36,774 nucleotides of DNA from a virus. This document shows, piece after piece, positions 7,186 to 13,731 of the stretch (position 1 is the first letter of the stretch; each line of letters starts with the position of its first letter). The DNA lies in IMG/VR virus record IMGVR_UViG_3300035670_000683, positions 1 to 36,774 of that record; one strand, written 5' to 3'. The notes under the pieces were generated by a model. It was not told the DNA's origin, did not search any database, and worked only from the letters and a program-made list of their open reading frames with translations. A program made the position numbers and the translations under genes.

Positions 7186-8051
7186 TGCAGCCGCCGCGGC
7201 CTGCTCTCAACCTGCTGCCGCAACAGCAGGGCATCCGGTTTGATGAACCGTCGCATCGTTACTGGGTGTGGAGCAGCCGTCGCGGCCGGTGGATGCAGCC
7301 GCCCAGCTGCTCACAGGTGCTTGGCATCTCAGGCGCCAAGGGCTTCGATCCCCAACACTGGCGCCGCAAGCTGATCGAAAAAGACGGCCTGCGCCCGCAT
7401 GAAGCGGAGCTCTACATGGAGCTCCACCGCAATGGCCGCGCCGAGATCGGCACCGAACTCCATGCGCTCATCCGCCAGGAGCTGCTCGGCATCGCTGCAC
7501 CGCCGGTGCAGTTTGCGGAATCGCTGTTGCTGCTGGCCGCCTGGCGGCAGCAGTTCATGCCGCAGCTCGAGCAGGTGATCGCCTGCGAGCAAGCCATGGC
7601 TAGCCGGCAGCTGTTCTTCACCGGCACACCCGATTTGATCGCGAAGGTGGCCGGCCGCTGGCTCACCGTGGACTGGAAAACCAAGGTGAGCGAAGAGAAG
7701 GCCAAGCCCGATGCAGCATGGCCGCTGCAGCTGGCGGGCTATGAGCAGCTGGCGCAGGAGAACTACGGCATCTGCCTGGAGGGTGCCTGCAACGTGATGG
7801 TCTGGCCCGGTGGTATCCGCGAGGTGTTCTATCCGGCTGATCAGATCGCTGCACTCCGGCAGCGCTTCATCGGTCATGCGGCCTGGTGTCATGTGGTGCT
7901 GGCCGCCAACGGCAACGACGACAACCGCGGAGCACTGCACCACCTGTTGACGCTGCATCCCGCGGCGCTTGATTGGGCTGAGCCACCGAAAGGCCACGGT
8001 GCATGGACTGTGGCGCAGGTGCTCGGCACTGACCACCCATCCCTTTCATGA
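7185..8051 (+). CDS. PD-(D/E)XK (RecB/Cas4-like) exonuclease
   Basis: A 288-residue protein with the RecB-type nuclease core: an N-terminal substrate-binding helix region with IGTELHALIRQELLG, then FFTGTPDLIAKVAG (catalytic Asp) and LTVDWKTKVSEEKA (D-x-K), then PLQLAGYEQLA, the Q-x-x-x-Y motif typical of this clade. In phages such nucleases resect DNA ends to feed an annealing protein, here ERF encoded two genes upstream. The ATG at 7185 overlaps the preceding stop (TGATG); the longer upstream frame runs out of frame through the APAWGAP gene and is not coding. Confidence 0.85.
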   Translation: MQPPRPALNLLPQQQGIRFDEPSHRYWVWSSRRGRWMQPPSCSQVLGISGAKGFDPQHWRRKLIEKDGLRPHEAELYMELHRNGRAEIGTELHALIRQELLGIAAPPVQFAESLLLLAAWRQQFMPQLEQVIACEQAMASRQLFFTGTPDLIAKVAGRWLTVDWKTKVSEEKAKPDAAWPLQLAGYEQLAQENYGICLEGACNVMVWPGGIREVFYPADQIAALRQRFIGHAAWCHVVLAANGNDDNRGALHHLLTLHPAALDWAEPPKGHGAWTVAQVLGTDHPSLS

Positions 8052-8055
8052 ACCA

Positions 8056-8601
8056 ATGACCACATCCCTGTTTGCACTGGCCGGTGATGCGCTGAGCATC
8101 CAACGGCAGATCAATGAAGCAGCTGAGCTGCTGTCCAGTGAAGACGCGAAAGAGGTGGCCGCTGCAGTGGCGGCGCTTGAGCGGTTGATTGATGCCGAGC
8201 ATGACAACCGCCAGGCGGTGGAGCGCAAGGCCGATGCGTGGTGCTGGGTGATCGACCAGCTGCGTGCGCAGGCGGTTGCGCAGGCCGAGCACGCGAAGCG
8301 TCTCAGTGAGCTGGCGAAGGCCACCGAACGCCAAGCTGATGGGCTGCAGGACCGGCTGATCAGCGTGCTGCAGAAGCTCGATGGCGACGCCACCAGCTGG
8401 ACGCTGCCGGAGCACAAGATCACCAGCCGGCGATCACTTGCAGTCGAGGTGGCCGTGAATCCGTCGGCACTGCCGCCGCGGTTCCAGCGGGTGAAGCTGA
8501 CCTACAGCGCGGACAAGACTGCGATCAAGGCCGCGCTGCAGGCCGGTGAGGCCGTGGAAGGTGCCGAGCTGGTGGAACGCCGCAGCTGGACAATCAAATG
8601 A
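8056..8601 (+). CDS. Siphovirus Gp157-like protein
   Basis: A 181-residue protein matching the Gp157 pattern. The N-terminal half is a helical coiled coil (LSIQRQINEAAELLSS ... LERLIDAEHDNRQAVERKAD ... AEHAKRLSELAKATERQADG). The C-terminal part is beta-rich with TLPEHKITSRRSLAVEV, PPRFQRVKLTYSADKTAIKA and ALQAGEAVEGAELVERRSW. The function of the family is not firmly established; a phage-resistance link has been suggested for a Streptococcus thermophilus homologue. It typically sits beside ERF/RecT and SSB genes, as here. The stop overlaps the next start by four bases (ATGA). Confidence 0.82.
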   Translation: MTTSLFALAGDALSIQRQINEAAELLSSEDAKEVAAAVAALERLIDAEHDNRQAVERKADAWCWVIDQLRAQAVAQAEHAKRLSELAKATERQADGLQDRLISVLQKLDGDATSWTLPEHKITSRRSLAVEVAVNPSALPPRFQRVKLTYSADKTAIKAALQAGEAVEGAELVERRSWTIK

Positions 8602-8867
8602 CGGCGGATGAACAGCTGGCGCTGCTGCTGGAGCTGCGCCACCAGGTGCCCGATGGCGTGCTGCTGGATTGGCTTGATCTGAAGCAGTGGCTGCAGCCGC
8701 CGTGCCGCGTGCAGGGAGCGCAGCTGATGGAGCGGTGGCATTGCAGCCAGCCGGCCGTGAGCAGACGGCTGAAGCGGCTGCGGGATGTGGGGCTGATGAG
8801 CTGCTGGTCAGAGCACGGCCGGTGCGGCGCGTATCACGTGCATTCACTGGATTGTGAACAGATGTAA
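8598..8867 (+). CDS. Small winged-helix/HTH DNA-binding protein
   Basis: An 89-residue protein with a helix-turn-helix at about residues 44-68 (LMERWHCSQPAVSRRLKRLR), followed by DVGLMSCWSEHGRCGAYHVH, which has the look of a wing. The recognition helix PAVSRRLKRL resembles MarR/replication-initiator-type domains. It is translationally coupled to the Gp157-like gene and ends 10 bases before the first duplicated leader element. It could regulate that leader or act in replication; neither is shown by sequence. Confidence 0.75.
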   Translation: MTADEQLALLLELRHQVPDGVLLDWLDLKQWLQPPCRVQGAQLMERWHCSQPAVSRRLKRLRDVGLMSCWSEHGRCGAYHVHSLDCEQM

Positions 8868-8877
8868 CGGGCTTGCA

Positions 8878-8949
8878 CGCAACTGCACTCAGTGTGGTGT
8901 ATATTGAATGAGTCGGGAGCGATCCCGGCGTCCCACCGCACCTGGACAA
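8878..8949 (+). promoter_or_regulatory. Promoter/leader element, copy 1, with 5' hairpin
   Basis: A 26-base block (8878-8903) starting CGCAACTGCACTC and ending GTGGTGTATA is identical to 9287-9312. It contains the dyad CACTCAGTG and a -10-like TATATT at 8900-8905. A hairpin follows (CGGGA, GCGA loop, TCCCG; 8914-8927), placed where a transcript starting about 7 bases after the -10 would begin. The element ends with CCGCACCTGGACAA (8936-8949), also shared with copy 2, directly before the ATG at 8950. No -35 consensus is seen. Confidence 0.7.
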
Positions 8950-9144
8950 ATGAATACCCGCACCGCCCTCGAGGCGCTGGCCCAGACGGCCAACGTGATC
9001 AGCGCCGCTGAATCCGTTGCCACCGCCCTGCAGGCACTGCGTGATGGCACCACTGAAGACCAGTGGGATCAGCTCTGTGACAACGAGCTGCTCGATGCCT
9101 TGATCGCCGCCTGCATGGATCTGGAAGCCGAACTTGAGGACTGA
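8950..9144 (+). CDS. Small acidic helical protein, cassette copy 1
   Basis: A 64-residue acidic, mostly helical protein (NTRTALEALAQTANVISA ... DQWDQLCDNELLDALIAA ... LEAELED) of unknown function. Its ATG touches the conserved leader motif CCGCACCTGGACAA. The longer frame from 8908 would read through the leader hairpin, so 8950 is preferred. With its own promoter-like element and a strong terminator right after the stop it is effectively monocistronic. Sixteen bases of coding sequence (ACCCGCACCGCCCTCG, 8956-8971) recur in the gene at 9450, and the proteins align as TRTAL-x3-A-x-TA-x2-I, so they look like diverged duplicates. Confidence 0.72.
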   Translation: MNTRTALEALAQTANVISAAESVATALQALRDGTTEDQWDQLCDNELLDALIAACMDLEAELED

Positions 9145-9150
9145 GCACCG

Positions 9151-9174
9151 GGGGCCTGCGGGCCCCTTTTTTTT
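9151..9174 (+). terminator. Strong rho-independent terminator
   Basis: The stem GGGGCC/GGCCCC with loop TGCG is followed by eight T residues, seven bases after the stop of the 64-residue gene. It isolates cassette copy 1 from copy 2. Confidence 0.93.
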
Positions 9175-9286
9175 GCCTGGCGGTCGGCGCTATCCGCAAG
9201 GACGCGCGCGGTGCTGCAGTCGCGGTGGCTGCAGCTGAAACCGTATCGGAGGCCGCTCAACAATCAACAAATGCAACGCAGCCGCG

Positions 9287-9350
9287 CGCAACTGCACTCA
9301 GTGTGGTGTATAGTTGCGTGCATGAGGGGCGCAGCCCCGCACCTGGACAA
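9287..9350 (+). promoter_or_regulatory. Promoter/leader element, copy 2, with 5' hairpin
   Basis: This second copy of the leader has the identical 26-base block at 9287-9312, a -10-like TATAGT at 9309-9314, a hairpin of different sequence (GGGGC, GCA loop, GCCCC; 9326-9338) and the same CCGCACCTGGACAA at 9337-9350. Copy 1 continues into ATG, whereas copy 2 continues into TTG, which is in frame with the gene at 9450. About 100 bases separate the leader from the better start at 9450. The rest of the 9145-9449 gap holds only the terminator and no gene I can support. Confidence 0.68.
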
Positions 9351-9449
9351 TTGCATATTCCGCGGGCGATCGGCCCGGCCCCGGTGGTGGCCTTAACCCA
9401 GGCACCCCATGAGTCCCGCCTGGGGGCTCAACCACACACCGGAGGACCG

Positions 9450-9650
9450 ATGGACGATCTCACCCGCACCGCCCTCGCCCGCGAGGCCGAAACCGCTGCG
9501 CTGATCGCGGAGCTGGATGAAGCATTCGCGGCGTGGTGCCGCTCCACCGAGCAGCTGCTGCAGACGGCCCAAGAGGCCATCGCGGTTGCTGACTCGATCG
9601 AGTCGGAACTGGCTGATGCCAGCGCCCGGCTCGCGGAGTGGGACTGCTGA
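9450..9650 (+). CDS. Small acidic helical protein, cassette copy 2
   Basis: A 66-residue acidic helical protein (DDLTRTALAREAETAALIAE ... STEQLLQTAQEAIAVADSIE) of unknown function. GGAGG lies four bases upstream of the ATG, which fixes this start against the longer in-frame TTG at 9351 that touches the leader. The N-terminal TRTALAREAETAALI resembles TRTALEALAQTANVI of the 64-residue protein, and the two genes share 16 identical bases. Together with the shared leader this indicates a duplicated cassette. A GC-rich hairpin follows the stop. Confidence 0.72.
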   Translation: MDDLTRTALAREAETAALIAELDEAFAAWCRSTEQLLQTAQEAIAVADSIESELADASARLAEWDC

Positions 9651-9658
9651 GGGCATCG

Positions 9659-9676
9659 CCCCGGGCCACCGGGGCT
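9659..9676 (+). terminator. Hairpin after cassette copy 2 (possible terminator)
   Basis: A perfect 7-bp stem GCCCCGG/CCGGGGC with loop GCCA starts nine bases after the stop. Only TT follows, so it is at best an inefficient intrinsic terminator or an mRNA-stabilising end. The 139-base gap to the next gene holds nothing else I can name. Confidence 0.4.
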
Positions 9677-9789
9677 TCAGTTGCAGGCCAGAAGCCCGAT
9701 AGAGCGCCCGGGATTCTCCGCTGCGGACAAGAGAGCAGCCTGCCAGCCGGGAGCAGCGATCTCGGCACCCATCCTTCTCTCCACCGCTC

Positions 9790-9981
9790 ATGACCACTGC
9801 CATCTGTCTGCTGGCCACAGTGCTGGCATTGCTCACCATCCCCCTGGCGATCGTGCTGTGGGCCAGCGAAAGCCAGCAGCAACGCGCCCGCCGCTGGCAT
9901 CGCGCCGGCCAGTCCTACCGCGCCATTGGGCAACGCCTGGGCGTCTCTCACACCACCGCGCGGCGCTGGTGCGTCGCTTGA
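9790..9981 (+). CDS. Membrane-anchored helix-turn-helix small protein
   Basis: A 63-residue protein with two clear parts: a strongly hydrophobic N-terminal segment (TAICLLATVLALLTIPLAIV, about residues 3-23), then a basic region and a resolvase/transposase-style helix-turn-helix (AGQSYRAIGQRLGVSHTTAR, residues 39-58). A single membrane anchor on a DNA-binding motif is unusual at this size. It may tether DNA or act as a membrane-localised regulator, but this is inference. No Shine-Dalgarno sequence is evident before the ATG. The next ATG begins four bases after its stop. Confidence 0.66.
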   Translation: MTTAICLLATVLALLTIPLAIVLWASESQQQRARRWHRAGQSYRAIGQRLGVSHTTARRWCVA

Positions 9982-9984
9982 TCC

Positions 9985-10194
9985 ATGACCATTGACCGTT
10001 TCTTCACCGCCGGTCTTTTGATTGGTGTGTTCGCCAGCATCGTTGCAGTCAGCCATGGCACTCGGACCACTCGCGCGTTTCCTGATCTGGTTCCTGCGCC
10101 GCTGCCCGAACGTGAGCTTGATCGAGCTCTCCCACAACAGCCGGCCGCAGCACTCCCCAGCCGACCCGCCAACGGTTTGGGGGGCAGACCCTGA
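9985..10194 (+). CDS. Small hypothetical protein with N-terminal membrane segment
   Basis: A 69-residue frame starting four bases after the preceding stop. Residues 7-24 (FTAGLLIGVFASIVAVSH) form a likely membrane segment or uncleaved signal; the rest is Pro/Ala/Arg-rich without a motif. Its second half overlaps, in another frame, the gene starting at 10055. The tight spacing to the upstream stop argues that the start is used, but the tail may simply be the shadow of the downstream gene. One or both frames may be real. Confidence 0.42.
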   Translation: MTIDRFFTAGLLIGVFASIVAVSHGTRTTRAFPDLVPAPLPERELDRALPQQPAAALPSRPANGLGGRP

Positions 10195-10294
10195 AGCCCT
10201 CTCGCAGGAGCTCAGAGACCCGTATTACCGGCAGGCCTACATCGACCACCTGGAGGCGTGCCACGCCATGCCAGCCAGTCAATTCAGGAAATAG
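10055..10294 (+). CDS. Hypothetical protein, 79 aa
   Basis: From the ATG at 10055 this frame encodes LGPLARFLIWFLRRCPNVSL, then a hydrophilic middle and a plausible helical end (DPEALSQELRDPYYRQAYID, then HLEACHAM). The composition, with its acidic and aromatic C-terminal part, looks more protein-like than the overlapping 69-residue frame. It overlaps that frame by 140 bases. I recognise no family. An upstream GTG at 10022 is an alternative start. Confidence 0.5.
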   Translation: MALGPLARFLIWFLRRCPNVSLIELSHNSRPQHSPADPPTVWGADPEALSQELRDPYYRQAYIDHLEACHAMPASQFRK

Positions 10295-10330
10295 GTCACG
10301 GTGGCCGGTCCTCACGCGGTGCCGGCCTTG

Positions 10331-10348
10331 CCCCCGCCGGGTCGGGGG
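10331..10348 (+). other. GC-rich hairpin in an intergenic gap
   Basis: CCCCCG and CGGGGG pair around CCGGGT in the 106-base gap after the 79-residue gene. No T tract follows. Downstream, near 10373-10387, the sequence CGCAACCACACTAG loosely resembles the start of the duplicated leader block but lacks a -10 match. Confidence 0.4.
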
Positions 10349-10400
10349 TGACGCGATGACCCAAAAACAGGGTACGCAACCACACTAGCCACTCAACGCC

Positions 10401-10559
10401 ATGACTGAGCGCCACTACTACTTCGAGATCCCAAGCTGCAACGTCATCGACTGCGTAAAGGCAGTCAGCTTGGCCGAGGCCAAGCAGAAGGCCTTTGACA
10501 ATTACTGCGAGCACTGGTCAGATTTGCGCTGGCTGACGACCGATCAGAAGGAGGCCTGA
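10401..10559 (+). CDS. Small hypothetical protein, 52 aa
   Basis: A 52-residue protein reading TERHYYFEIPSCNVIDCVKA, then VSLAEAKQKAFDNYCEHWSDLR and a charged end. It looks like a small alpha/beta domain (strand, then the helix AEAKQKAFDNY). Its TGA overlaps the ATG of the next small gene (TGATG), which supports real translation of both. I recognise no family. It belongs to a cluster of tiny early genes before the sigma factor, where phages often keep host-takeover factors. Confidence 0.6.
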   Translation: MTERHYYFEIPSCNVIDCVKAVSLAEAKQKAFDNYCEHWSDLRWLTTDQKEA

Positions 10560-10720
10560 TGCACGACGATCGCTCTTACCAGGCCGGCCGCGAGCAAGAA
10601 CGCGAGCGCTTCCGTCTGCTCATTGATGCCAGAATCGACCAACTCGCCAACATGCCCCGCGTCTACAAGCGCCACCTCTGCGCGGAGCTGCTGCTGATGC
10701 GCCAATCACTTGACCTCTGA
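10559..10720 (+). CDS. Small basic/acidic helical protein, 53 aa
   Basis: A 53-residue charged, all-helical protein (HDDRSYQAGREQERERFRLL, then IDARIDQLANMP, ending LLLMRQSLDL). AAGGAGG lies just upstream of the overlapping ATG, a strong ribosome site within the end of the preceding gene. The stop is three bases before the sigma-factor ATG, so it is probably coupled to sigma synthesis. Function unknown; a sigma partner or anti-factor is possible by position only. Confidence 0.62.
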   Translation: MHDDRSYQAGREQERERFRLLIDARIDQLANMPRVYKRHLCAELLLMRQSLDL

Positions 10721-10723
10721 CTC

Positions 10724-11626
10724 ATGGATTCCATCAATCAGTACCTGAACGAGATCTCCAGGCATCCGCTCCTGACGCCCACTGAGGAGATCGAATACAG
10801 CCGCCAGGTTCAGGCCATGCTGGCCCTGCAGGAGCAACAGCCAGACGCCAGCACATACGACCGGGAGCAGCGCATGATTGTTCGCCGCGGCCAGCGTGCC
10901 AAGGAGCGCATGATCGTGCGCAATCTCCGCCTGGTGGTGATAATCGCCAAGAAGTACACCAAACGGTGCACCACCCTGTCACTGCTAGATCTTGTGCAGG
11001 AGGGTTCCCTGGGGCTGAATCGCGCCGTTGAAAAGTTCGACCCGACCCGCGGCTACAAGTTCAGCACCTATGCCTACTGGTGGGTGCGGCAGTCGATCAA
11101 CCGCGGCTTGCAGGACAGCGACAGGATGATCAGGTTGCCGTTGCATTGCCAAGAAACGGTGATGAAGGCTAGGGCATACATGACGCGCCAGCTGGCGGTG
11201 ACAGGTCATACGCCGACGTTGGCCGAATGCGCCGAGCATCTAGAGATTGCACCGGATCAACTACAGCGCTCACTCACCATGGCGCAGGATGTCTGTAGCC
11301 TGAACGCACCGGCCGGGCAGGACAGTGACAAGAGCTTCATCATTGATCTGATCCCTGATGCACGTTCTTTTCAGGAAGATGATCCGTACCTGCTTGAGCG
11401 GGACATCTTGATGGATGCGATCGAGACGCTGAACGAAAGGGACAAGGACATCATCAAACGGCGCAACGGGCTCAACGGTTGCAAGCAAGAAACACTTGCT
11501 GCGATTGCGAAAGATTATGATGTCAGTCGCGAGCGGATACGCCAGCAAGAGAAGAAGGCGATAAACAAGGTGCGGCAGATGATCGGACCCATCACTGCTG
11601 CAAAACTGCGTGATGGATCTATGTAG
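10724..11626 (+). CDS. RpoD-like (cyanobacterial group 2 type) sigma-70 factor
   Basis: A 300-residue sigma-70 lacking region 1.1. Region 1.2 is DSINQYLNEISRHPLLTPTE (residues 2-21). Region 2 carries RNLRLVVIIAKKYTKR and FDPTRGYKFSTYAYWWVRQ (residues 105-123), the core-binding and -10-recognition segments. Region 3 spans about 140-220. Region 4 ends with the -35 HTH SRERIRQQEKKAINKVRQ. Layout and wording match non-essential group 2 sigma factors of picocyanobacteria, not phage gp55-type factors. Some normally constant positions differ (RQQE for the usual RQIE, RQSINRGLQ for RQAITRAI), so promoter preference may be altered. It closes the early operon, suggesting a role in switching host polymerase to phage promoters. 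The codons look somewhat less GC-rich than in neighbouring genes. Confidence 0.93.
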   Translation: MDSINQYLNEISRHPLLTPTEEIEYSRQVQAMLALQEQQPDASTYDREQRMIVRRGQRAKERMIVRNLRLVVIIAKKYTKRCTTLSLLDLVQEGSLGLNRAVEKFDPTRGYKFSTYAYWWVRQSINRGLQDSDRMIRLPLHCQETVMKARAYMTRQLAVTGHTPTLAECAEHLEIAPDQLQRSLTMAQDVCSLNAPAGQDSDKSFIIDLIPDARSFQEDDPYLLERDILMDAIETLNERDKDIIKRRNGLNGCKQETLAAIAKDYDVSRERIRQQEKKAINKVRQMIGPITAAKLRDGSM

Positions 11627-11645
11627 CACTGATCACGCAACGACG

Positions 11646-11831
11646 ATGGATTTCAAATCAGCCGAAATCATCAGCATCATCAAGCGCGCCGGCGGCACCA
11701 TCGAGACGCTGCAGCCGCCGGCCGGTGAGCTCTACTACCGCAGTTGCGTCGGCAGCGTCTGCCGCTACAGCAGCGACCTCTGGCAGGCTGAGCTCTACCT
11801 TGACCAGCTGCTGGCGCAGGACTTCAGCTAG
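11646..11831 (+). CDS. Small hypothetical protein, 61 aa
   Basis: A 61-residue protein, last of the rightward genes (DFKSAEIISIIKRAGGTIET, then GELYYRSCVGSVCRYSSDLW, then a helix ending LLAQDFS). The ATG before DFKSAE is preferred to the one at 11610, which overlaps the sigma gene. The first 30 residues look like a helix plus strand. No family recognised. Its stop overlaps the 3' end of the leftward HNH gene by eight bases, so two convergent transcripts meet here without an intrinsic terminator. Confidence 0.55.
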   Translation: MDFKSAEIISIIKRAGGTIETLQPPAGELYYRSCVGSVCRYSSDLWQAELYLDQLLAQDFS

Positions 11832-12132
11832 CCAGCCACTGCACAATCGCCCACTCGCCCAACGCCGAACGAAACGGCTGCTCACGTAGCCACTCCCGCC
11901 ATGGCCTGTGCCCCTTTGAGGCGTTGCAGGCCATGCAGCAGGCCACCAGGTTGCTCGGCACCGTCAGCCCACCATCAGCCTTGGGCACGACGTGGTCGAT
12001 GGTCGGCTTGCTGCCAAGCTCATCACCGCAGTACGCGCAGCGGTAGTCCCAGGCCAGCAGGATCTGATCACGGGCTGAGCGCCGCGTTACCAGTTGCGTT
12101 CCATCAATGCGATGTGACTGCATGGATGTCAT
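11824..12132 (-). CDS. HNH endonuclease
   Basis: A 102-residue HNH nuclease: AWDYRCAYCGDELG (first Cys pair), then TIDHVVPKADGG (the catalytic D-H), NLVACCMACNASKGHRPW (Asn and the second Cys pair). Phage HNH proteins of this size are either packaging-associated nickases or free-standing homing-type enzymes. This one lies at the far end of the late operon beside the lysis genes, not next to the terminase, so a packaging role is less certain. The ATG at 12132 overlaps the upstream gene by 29 bases; the ATG at 12123 is equally plausible. Confidence 0.9.
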   Translation of the reverse strand: MTSMQSHRIDGTQLVTRRSARDQILLAWDYRCAYCGDELGSKPTIDHVVPKADGGLTVPSNLVACCMACNASKGHRPWREWLREQPFRSALGEWAIVQWLAS

Positions 12133-12289
12133 CAGGCACCGGAACGCAGTTCACTTCGATGTCGATGATGTCCTCATCGGAGCGGACGTGTTCTGCGATC
12201 TGCGAGTAGACATCCCCAGGGATCAGGTCCGGATCTGCGTCCGACCTGATGAACAGCTTGCAGTTCAGCTCCAGGAAGTACCCAGCCAT
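12104..12289 (-). CDS. Small hypothetical protein, 61 aa
   Basis: A 61-residue acidic protein (GYFLELNCKLFIRSDADPDL ... QIAEHVRSDEDIIDIEVNCV) with a plausible alpha/beta pattern. It sits between the endolysin and the HNH gene and overlaps the latter. I recognise no family. Its small size and tight packing are typical of late-operon accessory genes. Confidence 0.55.
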   Translation of the reverse strand: MAGYFLELNCKLFIRSDADPDLIPGDVYSQIAEHVRSDEDIIDIEVNCVPVPDDIHAVTSH

Positions 12290-12324
12290 GACCCGGCGCC
12301 GCTGGCCTCACGGTAGCCGTGGCC

Positions 12325-13407
12325 TCAGTAGTCCCAACGGACGCGCGGCCGGCCGCGGCGGATGCCGAGATGCACGAAGCCCTTAGGAGCGCCGTAACCG
12401 AGCGAGCAGGGCCAGTGCTGATCGCACCACTTCTGCAGCTCCCAGATGTCCACACCTTGGATGTAGAAGTCCACGGCACCGACGCCCGGTGCGTCGTACA
12501 GGTGCTCGCTGCCGCTGGCGCCGCCTACCGATCGGTTGATCGCTGCTGGCCTGTAGCCGCTGGTGATGATCACCGGCTTCCCGCTGAAGTGCGCTCGAGC
12601 ACGTTCCAAGAACGCCGCCAGTTCGGCCGCGGTGTCCACCTGATACTGATGATCGAAGCGCCGCGCCTCCTGATCCAGCGCAAACTCGCCCAGCCTGATG
12701 TGCGGCGTGATCCTGGCGCCGAATGAGCTGGTCGGGCGCAGCTTGGCCGGTTCCTGCTGTATTTGCGGTTGATGCTGCCCCCATAGCTTGCCCTCGGCTT
12801 TCCTTCTCCGCAGCAGGCCGGCCTCCACGGTGGTGCCCGGATTGCGGTAGAGCTCAAGGGCAGACGGCACACCAGCCCAGTTGCGATCCCGCAGCCTGGC
12901 CGTGATCGTCTCGAAACCCTGTGCACCATAGAACTCGGCGCCCAGGTTGTAGGCGAAGCTCACCAGCGCAGAACGCTGGTTGTCGTTCATCGCTGCCCAT
13001 TGCGGCACGGTGCTGGCCAACTTGCCGGCGATGCGGTCAACCTCCTGGCGCAGCAGCATGTCAGCCTCGATGGCATTGATTTTGTCGCCACGCTGCACCT
13101 TGCGCCCGTCTTGGTAACGCGTGGTGCCATAGCCGATAGTGGGCACCTCCCAGCCATGCAGTGGGTCCGGGTAGGCCTCCAAGTGGCAGCCCTCAAACTC
13201 CTTGATCAGCTGCAGCGCTGGCGCCAGATCCCACTGCTTGCCACCTTGGCTCCAAGTGGCGAACCATGGTCTGTCCCTGCGCATCGCCACGGCGTAGCCA
13301 TTGGCCTGCAGATCCTTCGCCAGCTCCTCGATCGCCGCGGCCTGATGCGGCAAGCCGCGGTAGTACCTGAAGATCTGCTCCAGGCTGATCGGCGCTGTGT
13401 TGGTCAT
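12325..13407 (-). CDS. Bifunctional endolysin: GH24 lysozyme plus M15-type peptidase
   Basis: A 360-residue two-domain cell-wall hydrolase. After an uncharacterised roughly 55-residue N-terminal region comes a T4-lysozyme-like GH24 domain (about 60-210): LIKEFEGCHLEAYPD with catalytic Glu72 and Asp81, then TIGYGTTRY with Thr90. A linker leads to an M15-type metallopeptidase domain (about 235-360): TSGYRPAAINRSVGG, GSEHLYDAPGVGAVDFY with His302 and Asp313, and FVHLG with His346 as the zinc set. One enzyme would thus cut both glycan and peptide bonds of host peptidoglycan. No signal peptide is visible, so release would need a holin; three small membrane proteins are encoded just upstream. Confidence 0.88.
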   Translation of the reverse strand: MTNTAPISLEQIFRYYRGLPHQAAAIEELAKDLQANGYAVAMRRDRPWFATWSQGGKQWDLAPALQLIKEFEGCHLEAYPDPLHGWEVPTIGYGTTRYQDGRKVQRGDKINAIEADMLLRQEVDRIAGKLASTVPQWAAMNDNQRSALVSFAYNLGAEFYGAQGFETITARLRDRNWAGVPSALELYRNPGTTVEAGLLRRRKAEGKLWGQHQPQIQQEPAKLRPTSSFGARITPHIRLGEFALDQEARRFDHQYQVDTAAELAAFLERARAHFSGKPVIITSGYRPAAINRSVGGASGSEHLYDAPGVGAVDFYIQGVDIWELQKWCDQHWPCSLGYGAPKGFVHLGIRRGRPRVRWDY

Positions 13408-13413
13408 GGCTGG

Positions 13414-13728
13414 TCAGTGTGTCTCAGTAGCGTTGCGCACCGCGGCCTTGATCGGGCTGTAGAGCGCAACCACCTGGTCGATCTGGCGGGCGGTGGCTGG
13501 CGCGCCGGTAGCCTTGGTGATCGCCGAGGCAATGTGAGCGGTCATCACTTCGGGGTCGGCCTTCTGCAGCAGCTCGGGCATGTCGCTGTCGAGGCGCTCG
13601 AACACCGCCGGCAGCACACGCTTCAAAGGTCGGCTGACGACAGCCATTGCCAAGGGCTTGATCAACACTTCCGTGACACCAAGCACCAGGAAGGCGATCA
13701 GCGCATCAACCAGGGGATTCAGGCTCAT
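13414..13728 (-). CDS. Small protein with N-terminal membrane segment (lysis-cassette accessory)
   Basis: A 104-residue protein with a hydrophobic N-terminus (LVDALIAFLVLGVTEVLIKP, about residues 6-25), then a soluble helical part (VLPAVFERLDSDMPELLQKA, then VMTAHIASAITKATG). It lies directly upstream of the endolysin and three bases from the preceding gene. Position and topology suit a lysis accessory or holin-like protein, but I recognise no family. Confidence 0.58.
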   Translation of the reverse strand: MSLNPLVDALIAFLVLGVTEVLIKPLAMAVVSRPLKRVLPAVFERLDSDMPELLQKADPEVMTAHIASAITKATGAPATARQIDQVVALYSPIKAAVRNATETH

Positions 13729-13731
13729 GGT

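Noticed and set aside
9985-10294. Overlapping frames as an Rz/Rz1-like spanin pair
   Set aside because: The overlap resembles nested spanins, but the inner frame has no lipobox Cys, the genes sit in the early operon, and no coiled coil is seen.
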